A stretch of DNA of 12,311 bases from Planctomycetota bacterium. Lineage in GTDB: Bacteria > Planctomycetota > PUPC01 > JABMSA01 > JAUWKK01. The stretch spans positions 1 to 12,311 of the forward strand of contig JAUWKK010000043.1 of assembly GCA_030614245.1 (NCBI GenBank). Reading direction: 5' to 3'. How positions within the stretch are numbered: position 1 is the stretch's first letter; every line of letters begins with the position of its first letter. The position numbers were made by a program, and so were the translations under genes. The notes beneath the pieces were generated by a model. The model saw nothing but the letters and a program-made list of their open reading frames with translations. It searched no databases and was not told the origin of the DNA. Positions 7,231 to 12,311 of this stretch are shown here, in pieces.

Positions 7231-8313
7231 ATGACGGACAGCAAAGGACTTATGAGCGGAACGCGCGTTTTGATGTCTGGCAATCATGCTGTCGGCGAGG
7301 GGGCTATCCGCGCGGGGGTTCGTGCTTATTACGGCTACCCGATCACGCCCCAGAACGAACTGACGGCGTATATGGCCACGTGGCTGCCGGAGCACGGCGG
7401 CGTTTTCATACAGGCCGAGAGCGAACTGGCCGCGATCAATATGGTCTTCGGCACCGCTCTGACCGGCGCCCGGGCGATGACATCATCCTCCAGCCCCGGG
7501 ATCAGTCTCAAGCAGGAGGGCATCTCGTACATGGCCGGCTGCGAACTGCCCGGCGTGATAGTGAACGTCCAGCGCGGTGGCCCGGGACTGGGCAACATAG
7601 CGCCGTCTCAATCGGACTACTGGCAGGCGACGCGCGGCGGCGGCCACGGCGATTATCGCACACCCGTCCTCGCACCGCATTCAGTGCAGGAATGCTTCGA
7701 CCTGATGCCGGTTGCTTTCGACCTCGCCGACCGCTATCGCACGCCGGTGGTTGTGCTCTCCGACGGCCGCCTCGGCCAGATGATGGAGCCGGTCGAGCTG
7801 CACGAATTCCGGCCCGCCGGCGACCTCCCGCCGAAAGACTGGGCGCTCGACGGCTGCAAAGACCGCGAGCCTCGGCGAATTTGCAGCCTGCGGCTGAAAG
7901 GCAACGAACTCGAGCTTCTCAATCTCCGCCTGCAAGAGCGTTACACCGAGATTGGACGCGACGAGGTCCGCTACGAAACCATCAAGACCGCCGCGGCCGA
8001 TCTGTGGCTCGTCGCCTACGGTTCGAGCGCGCGGATCTGCAAGGAGGCCGTCAAGCGGGGCCGCACAGCGGGGCTCAAGCTGGGCTTGCTCCGCCCGATC
8101 ACGCTGTGGCCGTTCCCGTCGCTGCCGATTGCCGAGGCCGCCGCGAGCGGCGTGGACTTCCTCGTCGTCGAGATGAGCCTCGGGCAGATGGTCGAAGACG
8201 TCAGGCTCGCCGTCGAGGGGCGGAGCAGGGTGGAGTTCTGCGGCAGGGCCGGCGGATCCGTCCCGGGGGTCGATGAAGTGCTCGATTCAGCGAGGAAGAT
8301 GATAGGATCATAG
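7231..8313 (+). CDS. vorB: 2-oxoacid:ferredoxin oxidoreductase alpha subunit, VorB-type
   Basis: The 360-residue subunit matches the VorB (3-methyl-2-oxobutanoate:ferredoxin oxidoreductase) branch of the PFOR superfamily. These enzymes oxidatively decarboxylate 2-oxoacids to acyl-CoA and pass electrons to ferredoxin. Landmarks are GYPITPQNE (35-43), QAESELAAINMV (61-72), SSSSPGISLKQEG (85-97), NVQRGGPGLG (112-121), GGGHGDY (136-142) and LSDGRLGQMMEP (176-187); a transketolase C-terminal-like domain follows from about 260. Substrate may be branched-chain 2-oxoacids, but 2-oxoglutarate-type (Kor) use cannot be excluded from sequence. ATG 7231 lacks a good ribosome site; ATG 7252 has AAAGGA 3 nt upstream and also fits the family N-terminus. 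The partner beta and gamma genes follow only after a 617-bp repeat-filled gap. Confidence 0.9.
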   Translation: MTDSKGLMSGTRVLMSGNHAVGEGAIRAGVRAYYGYPITPQNELTAYMATWLPEHGGVFIQAESELAAINMVFGTALTGARAMTSSSSPGISLKQEGISYMAGCELPGVIVNVQRGGPGLGNIAPSQSDYWQATRGGGHGDYRTPVLAPHSVQECFDLMPVAFDLADRYRTPVVVLSDGRLGQMMEPVELHEFRPAGDLPPKDWALDGCKDREPRRICSLRLKGNELELLNLRLQERYTEIGRDEVRYETIKTAAADLWLVAYGSSARICKEAVKRGRTAGLKLGLLRPITLWPFPSLPIAEAAASGVDFLVVEMSLGQMVEDVRLAVEGRSRVEFCGRAGGSVPGVDEVLDSARKMIGS

Positions 8314-8324
8314 AATGCTGTGTC

Positions 8325-8354
8325 TGGAATCACAGATGAACGCAGATAAGATGG
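8325..8354. repeat. cacagat repeat, block 1 (two units)
   Basis: This is the shortest copy: TGGAAT followed by two 10-nt units, CACAGATGAA and CGCAGATAAG, then ATGG. It begins 11 bp after the vorB stop. It shares the leading TGGAA and the terminal unit plus ATG with blocks 2 and 3. Confidence 0.8.
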
Positions 8355-8374
8355 AATACCAGCGGCAGAGGGGA

Positions 8375-8433
8375 TGGAACCACAGATAAACGCAGATAAA
8401 CGCAGATAAGATGCGGGCTGCATGCCGAGATGG
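8375..8433. repeat. cacagat repeat, block 2 (three units plus tail)
   Basis: TGGAAC precedes three tandem 10-nt units at 8381-8410 (CACAGATAAA, CGCAGATAAA, CGCAGATAAG). A tail, ATGCGGGCTG...TGCCGAGATGG, runs to 8433. It aligns end to end, without gaps, with block 3 over 59 nt and differs at only a few positions. Confidence 0.85.
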
Positions 8434-8494
8434 AACATGTATAGAATACCGGCAGGGTAGACACGTGAAGCAGAGCTTGGACGTGAATGAGGCC

Positions 8495-8563
8495 CCGCAT
8501 TGGCTTGCAGCCCCGTAGGGGCGACATAGAATAGCCCACGGCAACGCCGTGGGTAACGTTGAC
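8495..8563. repeat. Two-hairpin intergenic element, copy 1
   Basis: This 69-nt element runs from CCGCATTGGCTTGCAG to AACGTTGAC. It contains two perfect hairpins: GCCCC-GTA-GGGGC (8510-8522) and CCCACGGC-AAC-GCCGTGGG (8535-8553). It matches copy 2 at 8765-8835 with one substitution and two single-base insertions. A similar element seems widespread in environmental genomes, where it produces spurious predicted proteins; that is recollection. Confidence 0.85.
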
Positions 8564-8612
8564 CAATATTCCCCAGCCCCAACCCTCCTGAGGTGGGTGG
8601 GTATGAAGGGAG

Positions 8613-8671
8613 TGGAACCACAGATGAACGCAGATGAACACAGATAAGATGCGGGCTGGCTGCCGACATGG
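8613..8671. repeat. cacagat repeat, block 3 (three units plus tail)
   Basis: TGGAAC is followed by units CACAGATGAA (8619-8628), CGCAGATGAA (8629-8638) and CACAGATAAG (8639-8648). The same GCGGGCTG...TGCCGACATGG tail as block 2 ends at 8671. It precedes element copy 2, just as block 2 precedes copy 1. Confidence 0.85.
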
Positions 8672-8701
8672 GCCGTCTTCTGATTACCTGTGTTAGTCAG
8701 G

Positions 8702-8759
8702 TGCCTGCCGGCTGTGGCGGGGGCAGGCAAGCACGGCCAACCGAGGACGGTTGACCGTG
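8702..8759. repeat. Paired stem-loops unique to the second module
   Basis: The first stem is TGCCTGCC (8702-8709) with GGCAGGCA (8722-8729), loop 12 nt. The second is CACGGCCAACCG (8732-8743) with CGGTTGACCGTG (8748-8759), loop AGGA, a 12-position stem with one C/A mismatch (8737/8754). Only 2 nt separate them. Neither has a T-run, so neither looks like an intrinsic terminator. They sit between block 3 and element copy 2 and are absent from the first module. Confidence 0.75.
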
Positions 8760-8764
8760 GCACT

Positions 8765-8835
8765 CCGCATTGGCTTGCAGCCCCGTTAGGGGCGACGTAG
8801 AATAGCCCACGGCAACGCCGTGGGTGAACGTTGAC
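8765..8835. repeat. Two-hairpin intergenic element, copy 2
   Basis: This 71-nt copy keeps both hairpins: GCCCC-GTTA-GGGGC (8780-8793) and CCCACGGC-AAC-GCCGTGGG (8806-8824). The changes relative to copy 1 fall in a loop, in the linker (GACATA to GACGTA) and after the second stem; none breaks a stem. Confidence 0.85.
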
Positions 8836-8846
8836 AAGTGAAATCA

Positions 8847-8868
8847 CAGCCCTGTAGGGGCGAAATAG
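8847..8868. repeat. Fragment of the two-hairpin element, copy 3
   Basis: CAGCCCTGTAGGGGCGAAATAG repeats only the first hairpin and its right flank. The stem GCCCT-GTA-GGGGC (8849-8861) replaces a C-G pair with a T-G (G-U in RNA) pair, so it can still fold. It lies about 60 bp before the beta-subunit start. Confidence 0.7.
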
Positions 8869-8930
8869 AGCCGGGAATCGGCAGGCCTGCCCCACGAATG
8901 AAGAGGATAACGGAACGGCGGAAATCGCGA

Positions 8931-9677
8931 ATGGCTCCTATATATACCAGACCCGAAAGCCTTCAGGACACTCATACGCACTACTGCGCGGGCTGCGGGC
9001 ACGGGATTGCCCATCGCCTGGTGGCTGAGGTGATAGATGAACTGGGCGTGCGCGAGAAGACCGTGGCGGTCGCTCCGGTAGGCTGCGCGGTGCTGGCGTA
9101 CGACTATTTCAACTTCGACGTAACCGAGGCCGCGCACGGCCGCACGCCGGCTGTGGCTACCGGGATCAAGCGCGCGCTGCCCGACCACCTTGTCTTCACA
9201 TACCAGGGCGACGGCGACCTGGCGGCCATCGGCACCGCCGAGATCATCCACGCAGCCAATCGCGGAGAGGCTTTCAGTGTTATATTCATCAACAACGGCA
9301 TTTATGCGATGACGCAGGGCCAACTTGCGCCGACCACGCTCGTGGGCCAGAAGACGGCAACTACGCCCAAGGGCCGTAATCCGGCCAACGAAGGCCCACC
9401 GATCCGCGGCTGCGAGCGCATCGACGCGCTCGATGCACCGATGTACCTCGAACGCGTTGCTCTCAGTTCGCCCGGAAACGTCCGGCGCGCTCGAAAGGCC
9501 ATCAAGAAGGCTTTCACCGTGCAACTGGAACATGAGGGCTTCGGACTGGTCGAACTGCTCTCGGCGTGCCCGACCTACTGGTTCATGTCGCCCGTGGACT
9601 GTATGAAGAGGATCGACGAGGAAGTGGCGAAGGTGTTCCCACCGGGTGTCATCCGGGATCGGACGAGCGAAACGTGA
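8931..9677 (+). CDS. 2-oxoacid:ferredoxin oxidoreductase beta (TPP-binding) subunit
   Basis: From ATG 8931 the protein has 248 residues, normal for this subunit. It binds thiamine pyrophosphate and forms the catalytic core with the VorB-type alpha subunit. Visible landmarks are CAGCGHGIAHRL (19-30), APVGCAV (48-54), AHGRTPAVATGIKR (68-81), the TPP/Mg motif GDGDLAAIG (93-101) with its NNGIYAMTQGQ end (121-131), and APTTLVGQKT (133-142). The frame is open back to a GTG at 8838, but that start lies at the edge of the repeat array and would add residues unlike the family; MAPIYTRPESL is the expected N-terminus. The ribosome site is weak (GGCGGA). The gamma gene begins 14 bp downstream. Confidence 0.92.
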   Translation: MAPIYTRPESLQDTHTHYCAGCGHGIAHRLVAEVIDELGVREKTVAVAPVGCAVLAYDYFNFDVTEAAHGRTPAVATGIKRALPDHLVFTYQGDGDLAAIGTAEIIHAANRGEAFSVIFINNGIYAMTQGQLAPTTLVGQKTATTPKGRNPANEGPPIRGCERIDALDAPMYLERVALSSPGNVRRARKAIKKAFTVQLEHEGFGLVELLSACPTYWFMSPVDCMKRIDEEVAKVFPPGVIRDRTSET

Positions 9678-9691
9678 GCGGGAGAGACGGC

Positions 9692-10252
9692 TTGGAAGAG
9701 CGGCTTATCATATCGGGATTCGGCGGACAGGGGATTCTCTTCAGCGGTAAGCTGTGGGCTGAGCTCATGATGCATCAGGGTCATCACGTGACTTATTTCC
9801 CTTCGTACGGGGCCGAAGTCCGCGGCGGCACCTGCAACTGCTCGGTTATCGCATCCGACGATGAGATCGCTATGCCGGTTATCGACGTGGCCGCGTCTCT
9901 CATCGTGATGAACCAGCCTTCGCTCGAGCGCTTCGCGCCGCTACTGGCTCCCGGCGGGCTCGCCGTCATAAATGGCTCGATGGTCGAGCTACGCGGCCCT
10001 CTGCCGGGCCGGGTGGTCTACTCGCCGCCCGCCACCGAAATGGCAAACGAGCTGGGCAACGTCCGCGTGGCGAACGTGATCATGATGGGTGTGTACAGCG
10101 CCGCTGGAGGCCTGGCGGATTTCGACGCGGTATCGGCCCAGTTGGGCCGGATGCTCCGTGGCCGCAAGGAGCATCTGCTCGAGATAAACCGTCGGGCGTT
10201 CGCCATCGGCCAAGAATGGATGGCAGGGCACGCCCCGGACGCAGACGCCTGA
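9692..10252 (+). CDS. 2-oxoacid:ferredoxin oxidoreductase gamma subunit
   Basis: The 186-residue subunit has the N-terminal loop SGFGGQGILFSGK (8-20) and SYGAEVRGGTCNCSV (38-52), both diagnostic of the KorC/VorC-type gamma subunit (POR/KOR gamma domain). In the complex this subunit supports CoA-dependent turnover with alpha and beta. I chose TTG 9692 because GGGAGA (9680-9685) sits 6 nt upstream and MEERLIISGFGGQG is where family members begin. A GTG at 9674, overlapping the beta stop as GTGA, would add six residues with a poorer ribosome site. It is the last gene of the cluster; a hairpin followed by five T lies 27 bp downstream. Confidence 0.9.
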   Translation: MEERLIISGFGGQGILFSGKLWAELMMHQGHHVTYFPSYGAEVRGGTCNCSVIASDDEIAMPVIDVAASLIVMNQPSLERFAPLLAPGGLAVINGSMVELRGPLPGRVVYSPPATEMANELGNVRVANVIMMGVYSAAGGLADFDAVSAQLGRMLRGRKEHLLEINRRAFAIGQEWMAGHAPDADA

Positions 10253-10278
10253 CGGGGGGCAATCGCTCGACGAGATTG

Positions 10279-10295
10279 GCCGACGTTCGGTTTTT
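10279..10295 (+). terminator. Short hairpin plus T5, possible intrinsic terminator
   Basis: CCGA (10280-10283) pairs with TCGG (10287-10290) around a 3-nt loop and is followed directly by TTTTT (10291-10295). A G-T pair can extend it by one. The stem is short, so termination may be partial. The position, just after the gamma gene and 5 bp before a good promoter, supports a transcription-unit boundary. Confidence 0.4.
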
Positions 10296-10299
10296 CCCC

Positions 10300-10328
10300 T
10301 TGAGAATGTCCTGCGGTGTGTTGATAAT
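10300..10328 (+). promoter_or_regulatory. sigma70-like promoter for the isomerase-like gene
   Basis: TTGAGA (10300-10305; 5/6) and GATAAT (10323-10328; 5/6) are separated by exactly 17 bp. Transcription would begin near 10335, about 20 nt before ATG 10355, leaving room for the GGGGA ribosome site at 10344-10348. With the 96-123 promoter it is the best promoter match in the window. Confidence 0.65.
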
Positions 10329-10354
10329 GGCTTCGGGCTTTCTGGGGAAATCAC

Positions 10355-11707
10355 ATGGATATGAGCGATACCCGAATTGGGTTTGTGTGCCTGGCTGCCG
10401 ACGGCTCTGCGGATGTGGAGCGCGCCCGGAAGATATCCGAATCATCCCAGAAATACATACAGAAACAGGAGCCGTTTGAGGTCGTCGCTCCTGAGACGCC
10501 CGTCTCCGACGGGAATGAGGCATCGGCTGCTGCCGAGCTGTTTCGAGGTTCGGGCATCGACGCGCTCGTCATACAGTTCGGCACGTTCGCGCCGGATGCA
10601 CTGTCCCTGGAGATCGTCATCTCGGTGAATGTGCCCGTTGCGATGTGGGCGCTGCCGGAGCCGACTCTCGACGGCGTCACACCCCGGTGCGGCTCGATGG
10701 CAGCACTGATGATGCATTCGAGCACGTTGAAGCACTGCAACCGGCGTTGCGGCACGATTATCGGCGACCCCGAGAGCAGTGGGACGCGCAAGGCTCTGGA
10801 CAGCTTCCTGAAGGCGATCGCCGTGCGGCGGACGCTCCGCGCGTGCACCATCGGCCTGGTCGAGCGGCATTCGCAGGGCTCTTACAGCGCGGGCTCCGGT
10901 GCCCTGGCCGTTAAGGACGTCTTCGGGGCGAGCGTCTCGCCGATCGATTCATCCAGGATAGCCGAGCGTTTCGAGCACATTTCGCCGGAGCAGGTCGAGC
11001 AGTATATAGCCGAGCTGAGCGCAGCCGGCTGGGCCGACGAGGTGGAAGACGCCGATCTGCTCGAGCAGAGCATACAGAGCTTCCTTGCCATTCGGGCCTT
11101 GCAGCAGGAGCTCGCGCTCGATGCCATATCGATGCCCGGCCCGTGCGAAGGGATGCACGCGGCCGAGAGCGGCGCATGCCTGGCGCAGGCACGGCTGACG
11201 GCCCAGGGCGTGATGGCCAACGGCGACTGCGATATCGACGGGCTGCTCACGATGCTCGTGCAGCATCTGTTCACCGGCCGGCCCGTCTTCTCCGCGGAAT
11301 GGGTCGAGATGGACGAGCGCAGCAACCAGGTGCTCTTCTGGAACGCATGCGGAGCTCCCGAGCCGTTGGTGAATCCCCGGCTGCATCCATCGTTGCGAAG
11401 GATCAGTTCGGGCCAGGGCTGCGTTGCTATCGAGCTTCCGCTGAAGTCCGGGGAGGTCACCATTGCGCGGCTGATTGCGCCCGGGGGCCGTTACAGGCTC
11501 CTGACGGCGCACGGCCGAGCCGTTGACGGCGATTACCCGCTGCATGGGGCCTGCGTGAACGTCAAGCTCGATTGTGACGTTCACGATCTGTTCGAGACGA
11601 TACTCGAGAACGGCTTCCCCCACAGATATGCACTTGTCTATCAGGATATCACCGGTGAACTGCAAGCCCTGGCCGACGTGCTGGACATCGAGATGATCGC
11701 CGTGTGA
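10355..11707 (+). CDS. L-fucose/L-arabinose isomerase-like protein
   Basis: The 450-residue protein resembles the COG2407 group of L-fucose isomerase-like proteins (FucI/AraA superfamily), which interconvert aldoses and ketoses using a divalent metal. Supporting features are an N-terminal Rossmann-like half with IDALVIQFGTFAPDALSL (68-85) and NVPVAMWALPEP (92-103), the segment DCDIDGLLTMLVQHLFTG (291-308), RPVFSAEWVEMD (309-320), WNACGAP (329-335), GEVTIARL (366-373), and a C-terminal GFPHRYALVYQDI (420-432). Predicted metal ligands are Asp291, Glu315 and His423. E. coli FucI uses Glu337, Asp361 and His528, so the first two acids appear exchanged at the same 24-residue spacing. The real sugar, or even catalytic activity, is uncertain. 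It has its own promoter and a GGGGA ribosome site 6 nt before the ATG. Confidence 0.75.
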   Translation: MDMSDTRIGFVCLAADGSADVERARKISESSQKYIQKQEPFEVVAPETPVSDGNEASAAAELFRGSGIDALVIQFGTFAPDALSLEIVISVNVPVAMWALPEPTLDGVTPRCGSMAALMMHSSTLKHCNRRCGTIIGDPESSGTRKALDSFLKAIAVRRTLRACTIGLVERHSQGSYSAGSGALAVKDVFGASVSPIDSSRIAERFEHISPEQVEQYIAELSAAGWADEVEDADLLEQSIQSFLAIRALQQELALDAISMPGPCEGMHAAESGACLAQARLTAQGVMANGDCDIDGLLTMLVQHLFTGRPVFSAEWVEMDERSNQVLFWNACGAPEPLVNPRLHPSLRRISSGQGCVAIELPLKSGEVTIARLIAPGGRYRLLTAHGRAVDGDYPLHGACVNVKLDCDVHDLFETILENGFPHRYALVYQDITGELQALADVLDIEMIAV

Positions 11708-11799
11708 CAGGTTATTTGTCAATTCATGACTTTGACGCTGCGCGTGCTGCTGAGACTGCTGCGGGGGGCCGAAGAGTAAGGAAGTGTTCTGATCTGGGG

Positions 11800-12311
11800 G
11801 TGTCACGGTTGCCGGCGTTTTCGCATTCAATTCGAAGCGGGAGTGCGGCATTTCTTGCGGCCGTGTGGATTGTCCAGGCCGCCTCGGCCTCGGTTGACGT
11901 GGCCGATCTGATGGCTTCGCACGGGATGGCGCCGCAAGGCCGAACTTCGGCGATGGTTTATGTTTACAGCGGCAACGGCCACCGCGCCGAATTGATGCCC
12001 GGTTCGGCACATGTCCTGTTCGACGGCCGGTTCATAGAACTTCCGGCTCCTCTTCACCTGCGAAACGGCCGCATCAAGGCACCCGACGCCCTGTCGCGTG
12101 CCGTCGCGCGCATTTTCGCCGAGAAGCCCGAGCCGCAGCCTGCAGATCAGCTCATCTGGCCGCGACTCAAGCGCATCATGATCGACGCCGGCCACGGCGG
12201 CCGCGACCCCGGTGCGTCAGGCTACGGCCTCAAAGAGAAGGATATTGCACTCGATATAGCCCTCGACGTCGGGCGGAGTCGCAAACGCAATGGCTGGGGC
12301 CTCGGCTATAC
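11800..12311 (+). CDS. N-acetylmuramoyl-L-alanine amidase (Amidase_3), N-terminal part, runs off the window
   Basis: The frame is open to the window edge; 170 residues are visible. A signal peptide (hydrophobic AAFLAAVWIV, cleavage after ASA at about residue 30) exports the protein. Residues 68-100 (HVLFDGRFIELPAPLHLRNG and on) resemble a copper-amine-oxidase N-terminal-like domain found before some amidases. The catalytic domain begins with MIDAGHGGRDPGASG (127-141); His132 and Glu146 (in LKEKDIALDIA) are the first two zinc ligands of Amidase_3. These enzymes cut the amide bond between MurNAc and the stem peptide in the periplasm during wall turnover or cell separation. The start is uncertain: GTG 11800 is used here, but TTG 11809 has GGGGGTG 7 nt upstream. 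No convincing promoter is visible in 11708-11799. Confidence 0.85.
   Translation, partial: MSRLPAFSHSIRSGSAAFLAAVWIVQAASASVDVADLMASHGMAPQGRTSAMVYVYSGNGHRAELMPGSAHVLFDGRFIELPAPLHLRNGRIKAPDALSRAVARIFAEKPEPQPADQLIWPRLKRIMIDAGHGGRDPGASGYGLKEKDIALDIALDVGRSRKRNGWGLGY

Larger units (their letters stand above)
8314..8930. other. Repeat-filled gap inside the oxidoreductase cluster
   Basis: No gene is supported in these 617 bp. The order is: cacagat block 1 (8325-8354), block 2 (8375-8433), two-hairpin element copy 1 (8495-8563), block 3 (8613-8671), long stem-loops (8702-8759), two-hairpin element copy 2 (8765-8835), and a hairpin fragment (8847-8868). Minus-strand reading frames across it are low-complexity translations of the repeats (for example RRCRGLFYVAP) and carry no protein domain. 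No T-run terminator is visible. A TTGACA at 8831-8836 has no partner -10 box. Confidence 0.85.

Noticed and set aside
8381..8410. Tandem 10-nt units as a possible CRISPR array
   Set aside because: Units are directly adjacent with no unique spacers, far shorter than CRISPR repeats, and no cas gene is present.
8831..8860. Perfect TTGACA (8831-8836) as a promoter for the beta-subunit gene
   Set aside because: No acceptable -10 box lies 16-18 bp downstream (the candidate reads TAGGGG). The hexamer also belongs to the end of the repeat copy; copy 1 has TTGACC.
8016..8895. Minus-strand open frames across the vorB end and the repeat array
   Set aside because: They translate the intergenic repeats (FYVAPTGLQ- and ICVHLRSS-like text) and overlap vorB. 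No start with a ribosome site and no domain supports them.
8838..8930. Extended N-terminus of the beta subunit from GTG 8838
   Set aside because: The extra 31 residues would come partly from the repeat fragment, are rich in Arg/Pro/Gly, and have no counterpart in the family.
9566..9691. Extended N-terminus of the gamma subunit from ATG 9566
   Set aside because: It would overlap the beta gene by 112 bp and adds residues unlike the family; the ribosome site and conserved N-terminus point to 9692.
11705..11730. TGACA/TGTCA inverted repeat after the isomerase-like gene as a terminator
   Set aside because: Only a 5-bp AT-rich stem with no T-run; too weak to call.

Overview
The window is high-GC bacterial DNA (roughly 60% G+C by eye) with well-spaced Shine-Dalgarno sites and sigma70-like promoters. 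A ferredoxin-linked 2-oxoacid oxidoreductase suggests an anaerobe or a lineage with anaerobic capacity. The mix of a CII-like regulator, a secreted 'WPL' repeat protein, DUF362/DUF2752 genes, a Cu-amine-oxidase-N-like domain on an amidase, and dispersed intergenic repeats suggests Planctomycetota or a neighbouring environmental phylum. That placement is inference; no marker gene in the window fixes the taxonomy.

Region 1 (1-2443, plus): a strong promoter (96-123) precedes three closely spaced genes: a CII-like helix-turn-helix regulator, a protein ending in a UVR (UvrB/UvrC-type) motif, and an exported repeat protein with recurrent W/F-P-L motifs. Region 2 (2467-5375, minus) converges on it: a PgcA/PGM2-like phosphohexomutase with its own promoter and, upstream of it, a membrane-anchored archaemetzincin, a metalloprotease family unusual in bacteria.

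Region 3 (5576-10252, plus) is the core: a DUF362 protein with C-terminal cysteine motifs, an overlapping DUF2752 membrane protein, then the alpha (VorB-type), beta (TPP) and gamma subunits of a 2-oxoacid:acceptor oxidoreductase. The usual small 2x[4Fe-4S] ferredoxin subunit is not in the cluster. A 617-bp gap between the alpha and beta genes (8314-8930) holds three interleaved classes of repeat or hairpin: 10-nt-periodic 'cacagatgaa' blocks, a two-hairpin element in two full copies plus a fragment, and a long unrelated stem-loop pair. This gap is the most unusual structure in the window.

Region 4 (10253-12311, plus): a terminator-like hairpin and a near-consensus promoter separate the oxidoreductase cluster from an L-fucose/arabinose-isomerase-like protein. 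Its predicted metal ligands appear as Asp/Glu where E. coli FucI has Glu/Asp. The window ends inside a secreted N-acetylmuramoyl-L-alanine amidase (Amidase_3).

I found no rRNA, tRNA, CRISPR array, transposase or integrase.
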